Shown here: positions 33,199 through 42,168 of the stretch, piece after piece | How positions within the stretch are numbered: the first letter of the stretch is position 1 | Layout of the letters: each line of letters begins with the position of its first letter | Source of the DNA: JANWXR01 sp964608265 | GTDB lineage: Bacteria > Chloroflexota > Anaerolineae > Anaerolineales > UBA6663 | NCBI GenBank assembly: GCA_964608265.1 | Contig: CAZSNP010000012.1 | Span: forward strand, 1 to 64,000 | DNA: 64,000 nucleotides | Direction: 5' to 3' | Notes under the pieces: generated by a model | Told to the model about the DNA's origin: nothing | Seen by the model: the letters and a program-made list of their open reading frames with translations, nothing else | Database searches by the model: none | Translations under genes and position numbers: made by a program

Positions 33199-34848
33199 TC
33201 AAGGCCTCAGCATCGGCATTTTTATGCCGTGCCGCTTCGCCGCGGCGATGGCCTCGGGGTAGCCGGCGTCGGCGTGGCGGACGACGCCCATGCCGGGGTC
33301 GGTGGTGAGCACGCGCTCGAGGCGGCGCGCGGCCTCCGGGGTGCCGTCGGCCACGATCACTTGCCCGGCGTGCTGCGAGTAGCCGATGCCGACTCCGCCG
33401 CCGTGATGGAAGCTCACCCACGTCGCGCCGCCGACCGCGTTGATGAGCGCATTCAGGATGGGCCAGTCGCTGACCGCGTCGGTGCCGTCGCGCATCGCCT
33501 CGGTCTCGCGGTTGGGCGAGGCCACCGAGCCGGCGTCCAGATGGTCGCGCCCGATGACGATGGGCGCACTCACCTCGCCGCGCGCCACCATCTCGTTGAA
33601 GCGCAAGCCCGCCCTCACCCGCTCGCCGTAACCGAGCCAACAGATGCGCGCCGGCAAGCCCTGAAATTGAATCCGCTCCCTCGCCATCTTCAGCCAGCGT
33701 TGCAGGTGCGCGTCCTCGGGGAAGAGCGCGGCCACGGCCTCATCGGTGCGATAGATATCCGCTGGGTCGCCGCTGAGCGCGACCCAGCGAAAGGGGCCTT
33801 TCCCTTCACAAAACAATGGCCGGATGTACGCGGGCACGAAGCCGGGATAGTTGAAGGCATCCTTGACGCCGAAGTCGAAGGCGCGCTGGCGCAGGTTGTT
33901 GCCGTAGTCGAAGACCTCCGCCCCGCGCTTCTGGAAGTCGAGCATGGCCTGCACGTGCCGCGCCATCGAGGCCGCGCTGCGCCGCGCGTATTCCTGCGGA
34001 TCGCTGGCCCGCAGCGCGTTGGCCTGTTCGAGCGTCAGCCCGTGCGGGACGTAGAAGAGATAATCGTGGGCGGAGGTTTGATCGGTGACCACGTCGGGCG
34101 TGACGCCGCGCAGCACGAGTTCGGGGAAGACATCCGCCGCGTTTCCGATCAGCCCGATGGACCTGGCCTCGCCTTTGGCCTTTGACTCTTCGACCAGCGT
34201 CATCGCTTCTTCGAGCGTATCCACGACGACATCAATGTAACCCGTCTCGAGCCGTCGCTGCGCGCGCCACGGGTCTACCTCGACGACGAGGGCGACACCT
34301 TCGTTCATCGTCACCGAGAGCGGCTGCGCGCCGCCCATGCCGCCCAGCCCGGCGGTCAGCACGAACTTGCCTCTCAGCGATCCCCAGCCCTTCAGCCGTG
34401 CCAGCGAGCCGAGCGTCTCGTACGTGCCCTGCAATATCCCCTGCGTGCCGATGTAAATCCACGAGCCGGCCGTCATCTGCCCGTACATCATCAGCCCTTT
34501 GGCCTCGAGATCATCGAAGTGCTGCTGCGTCGCCCAGTGCGGCACGAGGTTGGAGTTGGCGATGAGGACGCGCGGCGCGTCGGGGTGCGATTTGAACACG
34601 ACCACCGGCTTGCCCGATTGCACGAGTAGCGTCTCGTCGTTTTCGAGGGTGATCAGGGATTGGAGGATTGCAGCGAAGCTCCCCCAGTCCCGCGCCGCGC
34701 GCCCGCGCCCGCCGTACACGACCAGATCATCGGGGCGTTCGGCCACGTCGGGGTCGAGGTTGTTTTGGATCATGCGGAAGGCGGCTTCCTGCAGCCAGCC
34801 TTTGCAAGTCAGTGTCGTGCCGCGTGGCGCGCGGATGGTGCGACGCAT
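33199..34848 (-). CDS. hutU: Urocanate hydratase
   Basis: 549 aa, full length. It converts urocanate to imidazolone propionate with tightly bound NAD as electrophile. Conserved features are PDDLVVYGGRGRAARDW at the start, TAGLGGMGGAQPL (nucleotide-binding Gly cluster), DQTSAHDYLFYVPHG, the active-site cysteine in RICWLGYGER, and the VSFHHGGGVGIGYSQHAG segment near the end. AGAGGAGCC precedes the ATG. Last gene of hutH-hutI-hutU. Confidence 0.97.
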   Translation of the reverse strand: MRRTIRAPRGTTLTCKGWLQEAAFRMIQNNLDPDVAERPDDLVVYGGRGRAARDWGSFAAILQSLITLENDETLLVQSGKPVVVFKSHPDAPRVLIANSNLVPHWATQQHFDDLEAKGLMMYGQMTAGSWIYIGTQGILQGTYETLGSLARLKGWGSLRGKFVLTAGLGGMGGAQPLSVTMNEGVALVVEVDPWRAQRRLETGYIDVVVDTLEEAMTLVEESKAKGEARSIGLIGNAADVFPELVLRGVTPDVVTDQTSAHDYLFYVPHGLTLEQANALRASDPQEYARRSAASMARHVQAMLDFQKRGAEVFDYGNNLRQRAFDFGVKDAFNYPGFVPAYIRPLFCEGKGPFRWVALSGDPADIYRTDEAVAALFPEDAHLQRWLKMARERIQFQGLPARICWLGYGERVRAGLRFNEMVARGEVSAPIVIGRDHLDAGSVASPNRETEAMRDGTDAVSDWPILNALINAVGGATWVSFHHGGGVGIGYSQHAGQVIVADGTPEAARRLERVLTTDPGMGVVRHADAGYPEAIAAAKRHGIKMPMLRP

Positions 34849-34863
34849 GGAGGCTCCTCTGAG

Positions 34864-34950
34864 GTTGAAAAGTCAACGGCCAACAGTGAACGGTCAACTG
34901 TTCAGCGTTCACTGCTGACTGTTCACTGTTGACCGGCCACTGCTCACTGC
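34864..34950. repeat. Inverted heptamer array (GTCAAC / GTTCACT type)
   Basis: Left words GTTGAAA AGTCAAC GGCCAAC AGTGAAC GGTCAAC. Right words GTTCACT GCTGACT GTTCACT GTTGACC GGCCACT GCTCACT. Seven-base period and complementary arms. It fills the hutI-hutU gap and forms the last codons of hutI. Confidence 0.8.
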
Positions 34951-36150
34951 CTTTCCCCGCTTGTAAACGACGCTGACCGGATTGTACCCAATCCGATAGA
35001 TCACCTCCTCGAAACTCGGCACGTCCCACAGTTGGAGGTCGGCGAGTTGGCCGGGGGCGAGCGTGCCGCGATCGGTGAGGGCGCAGGCCCGCGCGCCGCC
35101 GGCGGTCGCGGCGAGCAGCGCCTCCTCCGGCGAGAGGCGGTGCTGGCGGCAGGCGAACTGCATCACGAGGAACATTGATTCAACCCAACCACCGGGGCAG
35201 ATGTCGGTGGCGAGGGCGAGGGTCATGCCCTCATCCAGCATCGCGCGCGCGTCGAAGGGGCGCGGATGTTTCACGGCGAAGTCAATGATGGGCATGAGCA
35301 CGCCCACCACGCCGGCCTGCGCGAGGCGCCGCATCGTCGGGCGTTCGGTGAAGTTGAGGTGATCGGCTGAGACCACCCCCAACTCCGCGCACAACTCCGA
35401 GCCGCCCAGCGCCGAGTATTGATCCACATGCGCCTTGAGCTTCAGCCCGTGCGCGCGGCCCGCCTCGAGGATGCGCCGCGATTGCTCGACGGTGTAGTAG
35501 CCCTCATCGCAGAACACATCGCAGAACTCGGCCAGCCGCCCCTCGGCCACACGCGGCAGCATCTCGTGGATGATGAGTTCGACGTATCGTTCACGCTCGA
35601 CCTCGGGCGGAAAGTCGTGCGCGCCGAGGAACGTGCTGACGAGGTCGAGCGGCACGACCTCGGCCAGCCGCCGATTCACGGCGAGCATTTTCAGTTCATC
35701 GGCCACCGTCAGCCCGTAGCCGCTCTTGCTCTCCACGGTGGTGATGCCGTGCGCGAGCATCCGCCGCAAGCGTGCCGCCGCGCCCTCGGTCAACTCATCC
35801 ACCGACGCCGCGCGCGTCATGCTCACGGTCGCGAGGATGCCGGTCGGGAGGCCCAGCGCCTTCACCTCGGCAGCCGTGCGCGTCATCCTGGCCGCGTATT
35901 CACGCACGCGCGACCCGCCGAAGACGACGTGCGTGTGGCTATCCACGAATCCCGGTGCGGCGAGGTGGCCGGCGCAATCCACAAGCTGCGGGCTGTGCGC
36001 CGCGAACTGCGCCCGCACCACTGTCTCGGGTCCGACGGCGACGATGCGTTCCCCCTCGATAGCGATGGCGGCGTTCGCGATACGGCCCACGGGATTGTTC
36101 GCAGCCGGCACGCAGGTTAGGGCTTCGGTGAGGTGGGTGAGGAGGAGCAT
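34909..36150 (-). CDS. hutI: Imidazolonepropionase
   Basis: 413 aa from the ATG at 36150. An amidohydrolase that opens imidazolone propionate to N-formimino-glutamate. Metal-binding DSHTHVVFGGSR, substrate-binding TTVESKSGYGL, FLGAHDFP, KAHVDQYSALGGSELCAELG with SADHL, and ALATDICPGGW are in order. The last residues (SSGRSTVNSQQ) are encoded by the heptamer repeat downstream, so the natural end has been replaced or extended by it. The start follows GGAGG-type sequence after the REP doublet. Confidence 0.96.
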   Translation of the reverse strand: MLLLTHLTEALTCVPAANNPVGRIANAAIAIEGERIVAVGPETVVRAQFAAHSPQLVDCAGHLAAPGFVDSHTHVVFGGSRVREYAARMTRTAAEVKALGLPTGILATVSMTRAASVDELTEGAAARLRRMLAHGITTVESKSGYGLTVADELKMLAVNRRLAEVVPLDLVSTFLGAHDFPPEVERERYVELIIHEMLPRVAEGRLAEFCDVFCDEGYYTVEQSRRILEAGRAHGLKLKAHVDQYSALGGSELCAELGVVSADHLNFTERPTMRRLAQAGVVGVLMPIIDFAVKHPRPFDARAMLDEGMTLALATDICPGGWVESMFLVMQFACRQHRLSPEEALLAATAGGARACALTDRGTLAPGQLADLQLWDVPSFEEVIYRIGYNPVSVVYKRGKAVSSGRSTVNSQQ

Positions 36151-36187
36151 TGGGTGATTTGGTAATTGTGGCTCGCCCTCACCCCAG

Positions 36188-36259
36188 CCCTCTCCCTCCG
36201 GGAGAGGGAGCACGCCGGTGCATTACTGAGATTACTCCCCTCTCCCAGCGGGAGAGGGG
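36188..36259. repeat. REP-like hairpin doublet between hutH and hutI
   Basis: CCCTCTCCC-TCC-GGGAGAGGG (36188-36208) and CCCCTCTCCC-AGC-GGGAGAGGGG (36237-36259), both perfect. They are flanked by outer arms CCCTCACCCC and TTGGGGGCCAGGGC. BIME-like arrangement. Confidence 0.85.
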
Positions 36260-36285
36260 TTGGGGGCCAGGGCGGACCCGGCTCG

Positions 36286-37842
36286 CTACAAGGTCTTCGC
36301 CACGGCGTTCAGCACTTCTCCCTGGCGCACCACCGCCGCCAGCCGCTCGATGTCGTGCGTCAGCTCGCGGTCGTGCTCGACGAAGCGGACGTGCCTGCGA
36401 ATCACCTCGTACGCGGCGCGCGTGCCCGCGCCGAGACGGGCCGGGCCGTCGCGGCGCAGATCAATCGCCTGCGCGGCGGTGAGCAATTCGATGGCGATGA
36501 CATGCCGGACGTTCGCAATCACTTCGAGCGCGTGGCGCGCGGCGTTCGCCCCCATGCTCACATGATCTTCCTGATTGGCGCTCGACGGGATCGAGTCGAC
36601 GCTGTCGGGATGGCTCAACGTTTTGTTGTCGGAGACGAGCGCGGCGGCGGTGTACTGCGGCATCATCAGCCCGCTTTCCAGCCCGGCGTGCTGCACCAGC
36701 ATCGGCGGCAGGCCGTTGCTCAACTCCGGCGTCACCAGTCGAAAGATGCGCCGCTCGGCGAGGTTCGCCACCCCGGCCAGCGCGATGCCGAGGAAATCCA
36801 GCCACAGGCTCGGGCCCTGGCCGTGAAAGTTGCCGCCTGATATTTTGTAAGGTTCCTCTGCGTGGGTGAAGATGAGGGGATTGTCCGAGGACGAGTTGAG
36901 CGCGGCGGTGAAGCGCTCGCGCAGAAAAGCTACCGCGTCGCGCGCCGGGCCGATGACCTGCGGGGTGCAGCGCAGCGAGTACGCATCCTGCACGCGCGCC
37001 GGATCCGAATCCACGAGGCGGCTACCGTGCAGCAACGCGCGCAGGCGGGCCGCACTCGCGATCTGCCCCGGCTGCCCGTTCGCCTCGTGCAGCGCCGGAT
37101 GGAAGGCCTCGCTCAATCCGCACAACGCTTCGATCGAAAGCGCCGCCGCCACCTCGGCGTGTTCGAGGAGCGAACCCGCATCGTGCCCGCCGAGCGCGCC
37201 GGCGGCGACCATGAAGGTCGTGCCGTTGGTCAGCGACAACCCCTCCTTCGCCTCGGGAACGACTCGCTGTAACCCCGCGCGCCGCATCGCTTCCGCGCCG
37301 CTCATCAGCTCGCCCGCGAAGTACGCCTGCCCGCTGTATCCGCCCTCCGCCGCTGCATCCCGCGTCAGCACCACGGCGATGTGGGCGAGCGGGGCCAGGT
37401 CACCGCTCGCGCCGAGCGAGCCTTTGCCCGGCACCCACGGCGTCACGCCGCGATTGAGCATCTCGATAAATAAACTCGCCACCTCAGGCCGCAGCCCGCT
37501 GTGTCCGCGCGCAAAGACGTTGGCGCGGATCAGCATCATCGCCCGCACGATCTCGCTGGGCAGCGGCTCGCCCACGCCGACGAGGCATTGCAGGATGAGG
37601 TTGCGCGACAGTTGGCGCGTCTGCTCCGGCGCGATGCGGGTGCGGGCCAGCGAGCCAAAGCCGGTGTTGACGCCGTAAATCGTTTTGCCGCCGTGCTCGA
37701 CGGCCCGCGCGATCCACTCACGGCTGGCCTGCATGCGAGCGATCGCCTCCGGCGCGTAGGGCGCTACCGGCCTGCCCTGCCGCGCAACGGTGACGACATC
37801 TTCGATGGTGAGGGCCGAGCCGGTGAGTGAAAGTGGGAGCAT
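36286..37842 (-). CDS. hutH: Histidine ammonia-lyase
   Basis: 518 aa from the ATG at 37842. It deaminates histidine to urocanate. The MIO prosthetic group forms from the Ala-Ser-Gly of GSLGASGDLAPLAH (about residue 148). YGVNTGFGSLA, GLSLTNGT, QDAYSLRCTPQ, SSSDNPLIF and GGNFHG complete the active site. First gene of the hut unit; a TACAAT box lies 26 bases upstream in a divergent promoter shared with the SNF2 gene. No hutG or formimidoyl transferase gene is in the window. Confidence 0.97.
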   Translation of the reverse strand: MLPLSLTGSALTIEDVVTVARQGRPVAPYAPEAIARMQASREWIARAVEHGGKTIYGVNTGFGSLARTRIAPEQTRQLSRNLILQCLVGVGEPLPSEIVRAMMLIRANVFARGHSGLRPEVASLFIEMLNRGVTPWVPGKGSLGASGDLAPLAHIAVVLTRDAAAEGGYSGQAYFAGELMSGAEAMRRAGLQRVVPEAKEGLSLTNGTTFMVAAGALGGHDAGSLLEHAEVAAALSIEALCGLSEAFHPALHEANGQPGQIASAARLRALLHGSRLVDSDPARVQDAYSLRCTPQVIGPARDAVAFLRERFTAALNSSSDNPLIFTHAEEPYKISGGNFHGQGPSLWLDFLGIALAGVANLAERRIFRLVTPELSNGLPPMLVQHAGLESGLMMPQYTAAALVSDNKTLSHPDSVDSIPSSANQEDHVSMGANAARHALEVIANVRHVIAIELLTAAQAIDLRRDGPARLGAGTRAAYEVIRRHVRFVEHDRELTHDIERLAAVVRQGEVLNAVAKTL

Positions 37843-37868
37843 GGAGGTGGAGAGGCGCGCTCGCGCGA

Positions 37869-37910
37869 ATTGTACTTCACCCCGCTGGGGGGCAGGGTGC
37901 GTGTTACAAT
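37869..37910. promoter_or_regulatory. Divergent promoter region, hutH (minus) and SNF2 gene (plus)
   Basis: TACAAT on the minus strand at 37869-37874 (26 bases before hutH) and TACAAT on the plus strand at 37905-37910 (12 bases before the SNF2 ATG). The 30 bases between them must hold shared regulatory sites. Confidence 0.5.
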
Positions 37911-37922
37911 GCTCTGCCCGAA

Positions 37923-40900
37923 ATGAAGCCGATTCTCCACGCCCTGTGGCTTCCCGCCGACACTCACAACCCGCACAACGCGCTGGCCGTGTGGGCCGAG
38001 AGCGAGGGCATGCGTCGCAGCAAGGCCGCCTTCGACCATCCGCAGGCGATGAGCGTCGCCGCGATTGTGCACAACCTGTGGCAGGTGTCGCGTGATGTGC
38101 CGCTGGGACGGCTGATCGAAACCGCGCGCCAGCTCGCCCTGCTGTTGCCTTCCGACGACCGCCGGCCATTGCGGAGCGTTGCCGATCACAACACGCCTGC
38201 CCTCACCGGGCGACGCTCACGTCGCAGGATCAAAGCACCCACACTCCGCCCGTGGCGGGTCGAAGCGTTGCTGCTCCCGCCGCCGATGGCGCTGACATTC
38301 CTGCTGTCGCTGTCGGAGACCAGCCAGTGGATGCAGTTAGGCCCGAGCGTATCCTTCTGGAAGCGGGCGGCGCAGTTGGCGGCGATGGTGCTGATGCGGG
38401 GCCAATATCTGCCGGCAGCGGATGACGCCGGCAGCGGACGGTGGCGGGTGATGCTGGCCGAAGCGGGTTTGGCCGAGGCCGTCGTCGCCCTCGCGCAGGC
38501 TATGCCGCCGTCGGCGCGCGCCCTCGCCCGACCTCTGCCCGATCCGCTGGCGCTTGTCCACGATTACCTCGGCGCGACCGTCCACGAGTATGTGGGGCAG
38601 AACTATACGCCCGGCCAAAGCCCATTCTACGATCCGAGGAAATGGCAGCCCAAACCGACGCCGCCCACGCCGCAGGATTTCTGGTGGTTGGACTTATGGC
38701 CCCGGTCGCGGCACAACCTCAGCACCCTGCGGCGCGATCCATCGCAGGCCGTGCTGGGCGAGGCGGTGCGCGCGTGGTCGTTAGGCGCTTACGCCTATGT
38801 GTCGAGCGACTATCGCGTGGCCTTTCGATTGGAGCCGCCTCAATCATCCGAGGCCGCCGAGGGCGCCGAGTGGCGGCTGACGTTTCATCTGCAATCGCGG
38901 AGCGCGCCGGTCGAGGCCGCCTCTGAAAACCCTCCGGAGCAACCGGCCTCACCGGCGTCACCGCTCGAACCGGCCGGGGCGATAGAGGCCACGGCGGGCG
39001 AGGCGCAAACCACCGCGCCCGCGCCAGCCGAAGCGTCGCCGACTCTGTGGGCAGCGGCGGAAGTGTGGGCCCAGCCGCCTCGACCCGAAATGCCGGCCCT
39101 GCTGCGCGCCGGTCTGGCGCAGGCCGCCAGCCTCTATCCCCCGCTGGCGCGTCGGGGCGAGGCCGAAGAGCCGGAACACCTGTCGCTGGATGTGGCCGAG
39201 GCGGTGGAGTTTCTGGAAAAGTACGCCGAGCTGTTGAATGCGCGTGGCTTCGGCGTGCTGGTGCCGACGTGGTGGAAGGAACGCCAGCGCCGATTGAAGT
39301 TGCAACTGTCGCTCGGCCAGCGCGAAGGGTCGGGGCTGCTGGGCATGAACGCGCTGGTGGATTTCGATTGGAAGATCGCCGTCGGCGACAAGGCGCTCAC
39401 GCTCGACGAATTGAACGAGCTGGCCCGGAGCAAGACGGCGCTGGTGCAGGTGCGCGGCGAGTGGATGCAATTCGATACCGGGGAGGTGCAGGCCGCACTC
39501 AAGCTCGTCCAGCGCCATCAGAAGAATCACGGCAAGCTGGCCCTCGGGGAGGCGTTGTCGCTCGCGCTGGCCAACCCCAACGATTACGACGGCCTCGATG
39601 TCGAGTCGGTGCAGGTCGACGGCTGGCTCGATGGTCTCATCGCTCAACTCAGCGGCCACACGGCGCTGGAGAAGCTGGCGCAACCGGCGGGCTTCGTCGG
39701 GCAGTTGCGGCCATATCAGGTTAACGGTTTGTCGTGGCTCCACTTTCTGCGCCAATACGGATTTGGCGCCTGCCTCGCCGACGACATGGGCCTGGGGAAG
39801 ACGATCCAGCTCCTGGCCCTGCTCATCAAGGACCTCGATGAGGCCAGGCTGACGCGACCCGTGTTGCTCGTCTGCCCGACGACGGTCGTCAATAACTGGG
39901 TGCGCGAGGCCGGCAACTTTGCGCCGCAACTCAAGTGCTATGCCCATCACGGCCCGGCCCGGCTGAAGGGCGAGGCCTTTATCAACGGCATCGCCGACTA
40001 TCACCTCATCCTCACCAGCTACGCGCTGCTGCCGCGCGACCGTGACTTCATTGAAAAAGTGCCGTGGGGCGGGGTGGTGCTCGACGAGGCCCACAACATC
40101 AAGAACCCGGTGACCAAGCAGGCGCAGATCGCGCGCAAACTCAATGCCGATTATCGAGTCGCCCTCACCGGCACGCCGCTCGAAAATCGGTTGCAGGATC
40201 TGTGGAGCATCATGCACTTCCTCAATCCCGGTTACCTCGGCTCGGCGGAATCGTTTCAACGCACCTTCGCCGGCGCCATCGAACGCTGGCAGGACGAGGC
40301 GACCGCCGCCCGGCTGCGCGCACTCACCGGCCCCTTCATCCTGCGCCGCCTCAAGACCGACAAGACCATCATTCAGGATTTGCCCGAGAAGAACGAGATG
40401 AGGGAGTTCTGCGGGCTGACGAAGGAGCAGGCCGCGCTGTATCGCTCCGTGACGCAGGAGGCGCTGCGGCAGATCGCCGCCGCCGATGGCATCCGCCGGC
40501 GCGGCATCATCCTGGCCACGCTCACCAAACTCAAGCAGGTCTGCAATCACCCGCGCCATCTGCTCGGCGACAAGAGCGCGCTGCGGCATCGCTCGGGTAA
40601 GCTCAACCGGCTGACCGAAATGCTCGAGCAGGCGCTGGCCGAAGATGACCGCGTCCTCATCTTCACCCAATACGCCGAGATGGGCGAACTGCTGCGCGAG
40701 CACTTGAACGAGGCCTTCGGCGAGACGTTGTATCTTTTCGGCGGCACACCGGCGCACAAGCGCGCCGAGATGATCGAGCAGTTTCAGAACGGCGGGCCGA
40801 GGCTGTTTGTGCTCTCGCTCAAAGCGGGCGGGGCGGGCATCAACCTCACCCGCGCCAACCGGGTCTTTCACTACGACCGCTGGTGGAACCCGGCGGTGGA

Positions 40901-41126
40901 AAATCAGGCCACCGACCGCGCCTTCCGCATCGGGCAGACGCAGGCAGTGCAGGTGCACAAACTGATTTGCCGGGGCACGCTCGAAGAACGCATCGACGAA
41001 CTCATCACCCGCAAGCTGGCGCTGGCCGACCAGATCGTGGACAGCGGCGAGAACTGGCTGACGGAGTTGAGCACCGATGAGTTGCGCGATTTGCTGCTGC
41101 TGAGGAAGGAAGCGGTCGACGATTGA
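37923..41126 (+). CDS. SNF2/RapA-family ATPase (Swi2/Snf2 helicase-like)
   Basis: 1067 aa from the ATG at 37923. An N-terminal SNF2-associated region of about 550 residues, then the motor: LADDMGLGKTIQLLALL (Walker A, about residue 620), VLLVCPTTVVNNW, VVLDEAHNIKNP (DExH, about 720), ALTGTPLENRLQDLWSI, and Helicase C with RVLIFTQYAEMGELL, LFVLSLKAGGAGINL and ATDRAFRIGQTQAVQVHKLI (about 1000). ATP-driven translocation on double-stranded DNA to remodel protein-DNA complexes. It heads a three-gene unit ending in a SWIM protein, a domain often fused to bacterial SNF2 proteins. Confidence 0.95.
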   Translation: MKPILHALWLPADTHNPHNALAVWAESEGMRRSKAAFDHPQAMSVAAIVHNLWQVSRDVPLGRLIETARQLALLLPSDDRRPLRSVADHNTPALTGRRSRRRIKAPTLRPWRVEALLLPPPMALTFLLSLSETSQWMQLGPSVSFWKRAAQLAAMVLMRGQYLPAADDAGSGRWRVMLAEAGLAEAVVALAQAMPPSARALARPLPDPLALVHDYLGATVHEYVGQNYTPGQSPFYDPRKWQPKPTPPTPQDFWWLDLWPRSRHNLSTLRRDPSQAVLGEAVRAWSLGAYAYVSSDYRVAFRLEPPQSSEAAEGAEWRLTFHLQSRSAPVEAASENPPEQPASPASPLEPAGAIEATAGEAQTTAPAPAEASPTLWAAAEVWAQPPRPEMPALLRAGLAQAASLYPPLARRGEAEEPEHLSLDVAEAVEFLEKYAELLNARGFGVLVPTWWKERQRRLKLQLSLGQREGSGLLGMNALVDFDWKIAVGDKALTLDELNELARSKTALVQVRGEWMQFDTGEVQAALKLVQRHQKNHGKLALGEALSLALANPNDYDGLDVESVQVDGWLDGLIAQLSGHTALEKLAQPAGFVGQLRPYQVNGLSWLHFLRQYGFGACLADDMGLGKTIQLLALLIKDLDEARLTRPVLLVCPTTVVNNWVREAGNFAPQLKCYAHHGPARLKGEAFINGIADYHLILTSYALLPRDRDFIEKVPWGGVVLDEAHNIKNPVTKQAQIARKLNADYRVALTGTPLENRLQDLWSIMHFLNPGYLGSAESFQRTFAGAIERWQDEATAARLRALTGPFILRRLKTDKTIIQDLPEKNEMREFCGLTKEQAALYRSVTQEALRQIAAADGIRRRGIILATLTKLKQVCNHPRHLLGDKSALRHRSGKLNRLTEMLEQALAEDDRVLIFTQYAEMGELLREHLNEAFGETLYLFGGTPAHKRAEMIEQFQNGGPRLFVLSLKAGGAGINLTRANRVFHYDRWWNPAVENQATDRAFRIGQTQAVQVHKLICRGTLEERIDELITRKLALADQIVDSGENWLTELSTDELRDLLLLRKEAVDD

Positions 41127-41199
41127 AGTGCCGGGTGTCGGGGTTCGAGTGTCTATCCGCACGCAGGACACTCGCCGCCCGGCACGCGACACCGCGCTG

Positions 41200-42126
41200 A
41201 TGAGCACCCTCGATACACTTGAGACTCTGCTGGCCCAATATGAGCTGTACGAGCCGGAGTTGGGCGGCCAATTGCGCACCTCGCCGCACGTGCTGGCGTT
41301 GGGGTTGGGCCGCGTGGTTTTGTCGGCGTATGAATCCACCCCGCTGACCTTTCTCCACGGCCCGGCCAGCACGCAGACGTATCGGCATATCGTCCAGCGG
41401 TTCGGCATGCCCGAGCCGCTGCGCGCTGCCCTGCAACGGCAGGAACAACCTGATCGGTACAACTACTATTGGGATTACGACTACAGCGAGCGAGTGGAGA
41501 GCCTGCAACTCGAAGCCGGCATTTTGAAGATGCGCTACGGCAATCGCAAGGGCCGTTACCTTTTGGACGCGCACTTCCCCCCGCTGGCCGGGTCGCAGCG
41601 CGACGAGGCGTTGCGCTGGTTGAGCCAGCCGGCTACGTTGCGCACCCTCGCCCAGGGCGCCGCCTGGCCGCCGGCCCAACTCGATGAGCTTGGCCTGCTG
41701 CCCGATTGGGCGGTGTGCACGCTTCAATTCAGTTCCAGAACCAGGGAGGGCATGGAACTCGGCGCGCGCTTTTTGTGTCGTGCGTTGACGGTGTACCCGG
41801 CCTATCTGCCGGTGCTGCGCGGGTTGGGCGGCGTCGAGGCCATTCGCCGCTGCATCGAGGACGAGTTGCTGCGGCGCCAGGCCGAAGTGGAGGCCGCGGC
41901 GGCCAACCTGCCCGTGGCCCCGGCTGATTTCTGGGCGGCGGCGCCACTCCCGGACTTGCCGCTGCCACATGAGGTCACACCCGGCGAGGGCCTCGGCATC
42001 CATTTGCCGCAATCGGTTTTTTGGGAGCGGCTCGAAGACAACCGGCTCTTCACCGAGGCGTTGACGCGCACCTACAAAAACATCCCCCGCAAATTGATCA
42101 AGCTCACCCTGCCACGACGGTGGTAG
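41200..42126 (+). CDS. Protein of unknown function in the SNF2-SWIM unit
   Basis: 308 aa from the ATG at 41200; the frame is open from 41128. Start MSTLDTLETLLAQYELYEPE, with an aromatic-rich segment RYNYYWDYDYSERVESL and an Ala/Glu-rich helix near the end, closing in a basic NIPRKLIKLTLPRRW. No signal, no membrane helix, no catalytic motif seen. The codon pattern matches its neighbours, and the tight placement between the SNF2 and SWIM genes suggests a subunit of the same complex. Confidence 0.7.
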   Translation: MSTLDTLETLLAQYELYEPELGGQLRTSPHVLALGLGRVVLSAYESTPLTFLHGPASTQTYRHIVQRFGMPEPLRAALQRQEQPDRYNYYWDYDYSERVESLQLEAGILKMRYGNRKGRYLLDAHFPPLAGSQRDEALRWLSQPATLRTLAQGAAWPPAQLDELGLLPDWAVCTLQFSSRTREGMELGARFLCRALTVYPAYLPVLRGLGGVEAIRRCIEDELLRRQAEVEAAAANLPVAPADFWAAAPLPDLPLPHEVTPGEGLGIHLPQSVFWERLEDNRLFTEALTRTYKNIPRKLIKLTLPRRW

Positions 42127-42168
42127 GCCCCGGGCGTCGCCGAGCACGACACCACCGGAGCGACGAGC

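Noticed and set aside
37843..38169. N-terminal extension of hutH to 38169
   Set aside because: It overlaps the SNF2 gene on the other strand, and HutH family proteins start at the ATG at 37842.
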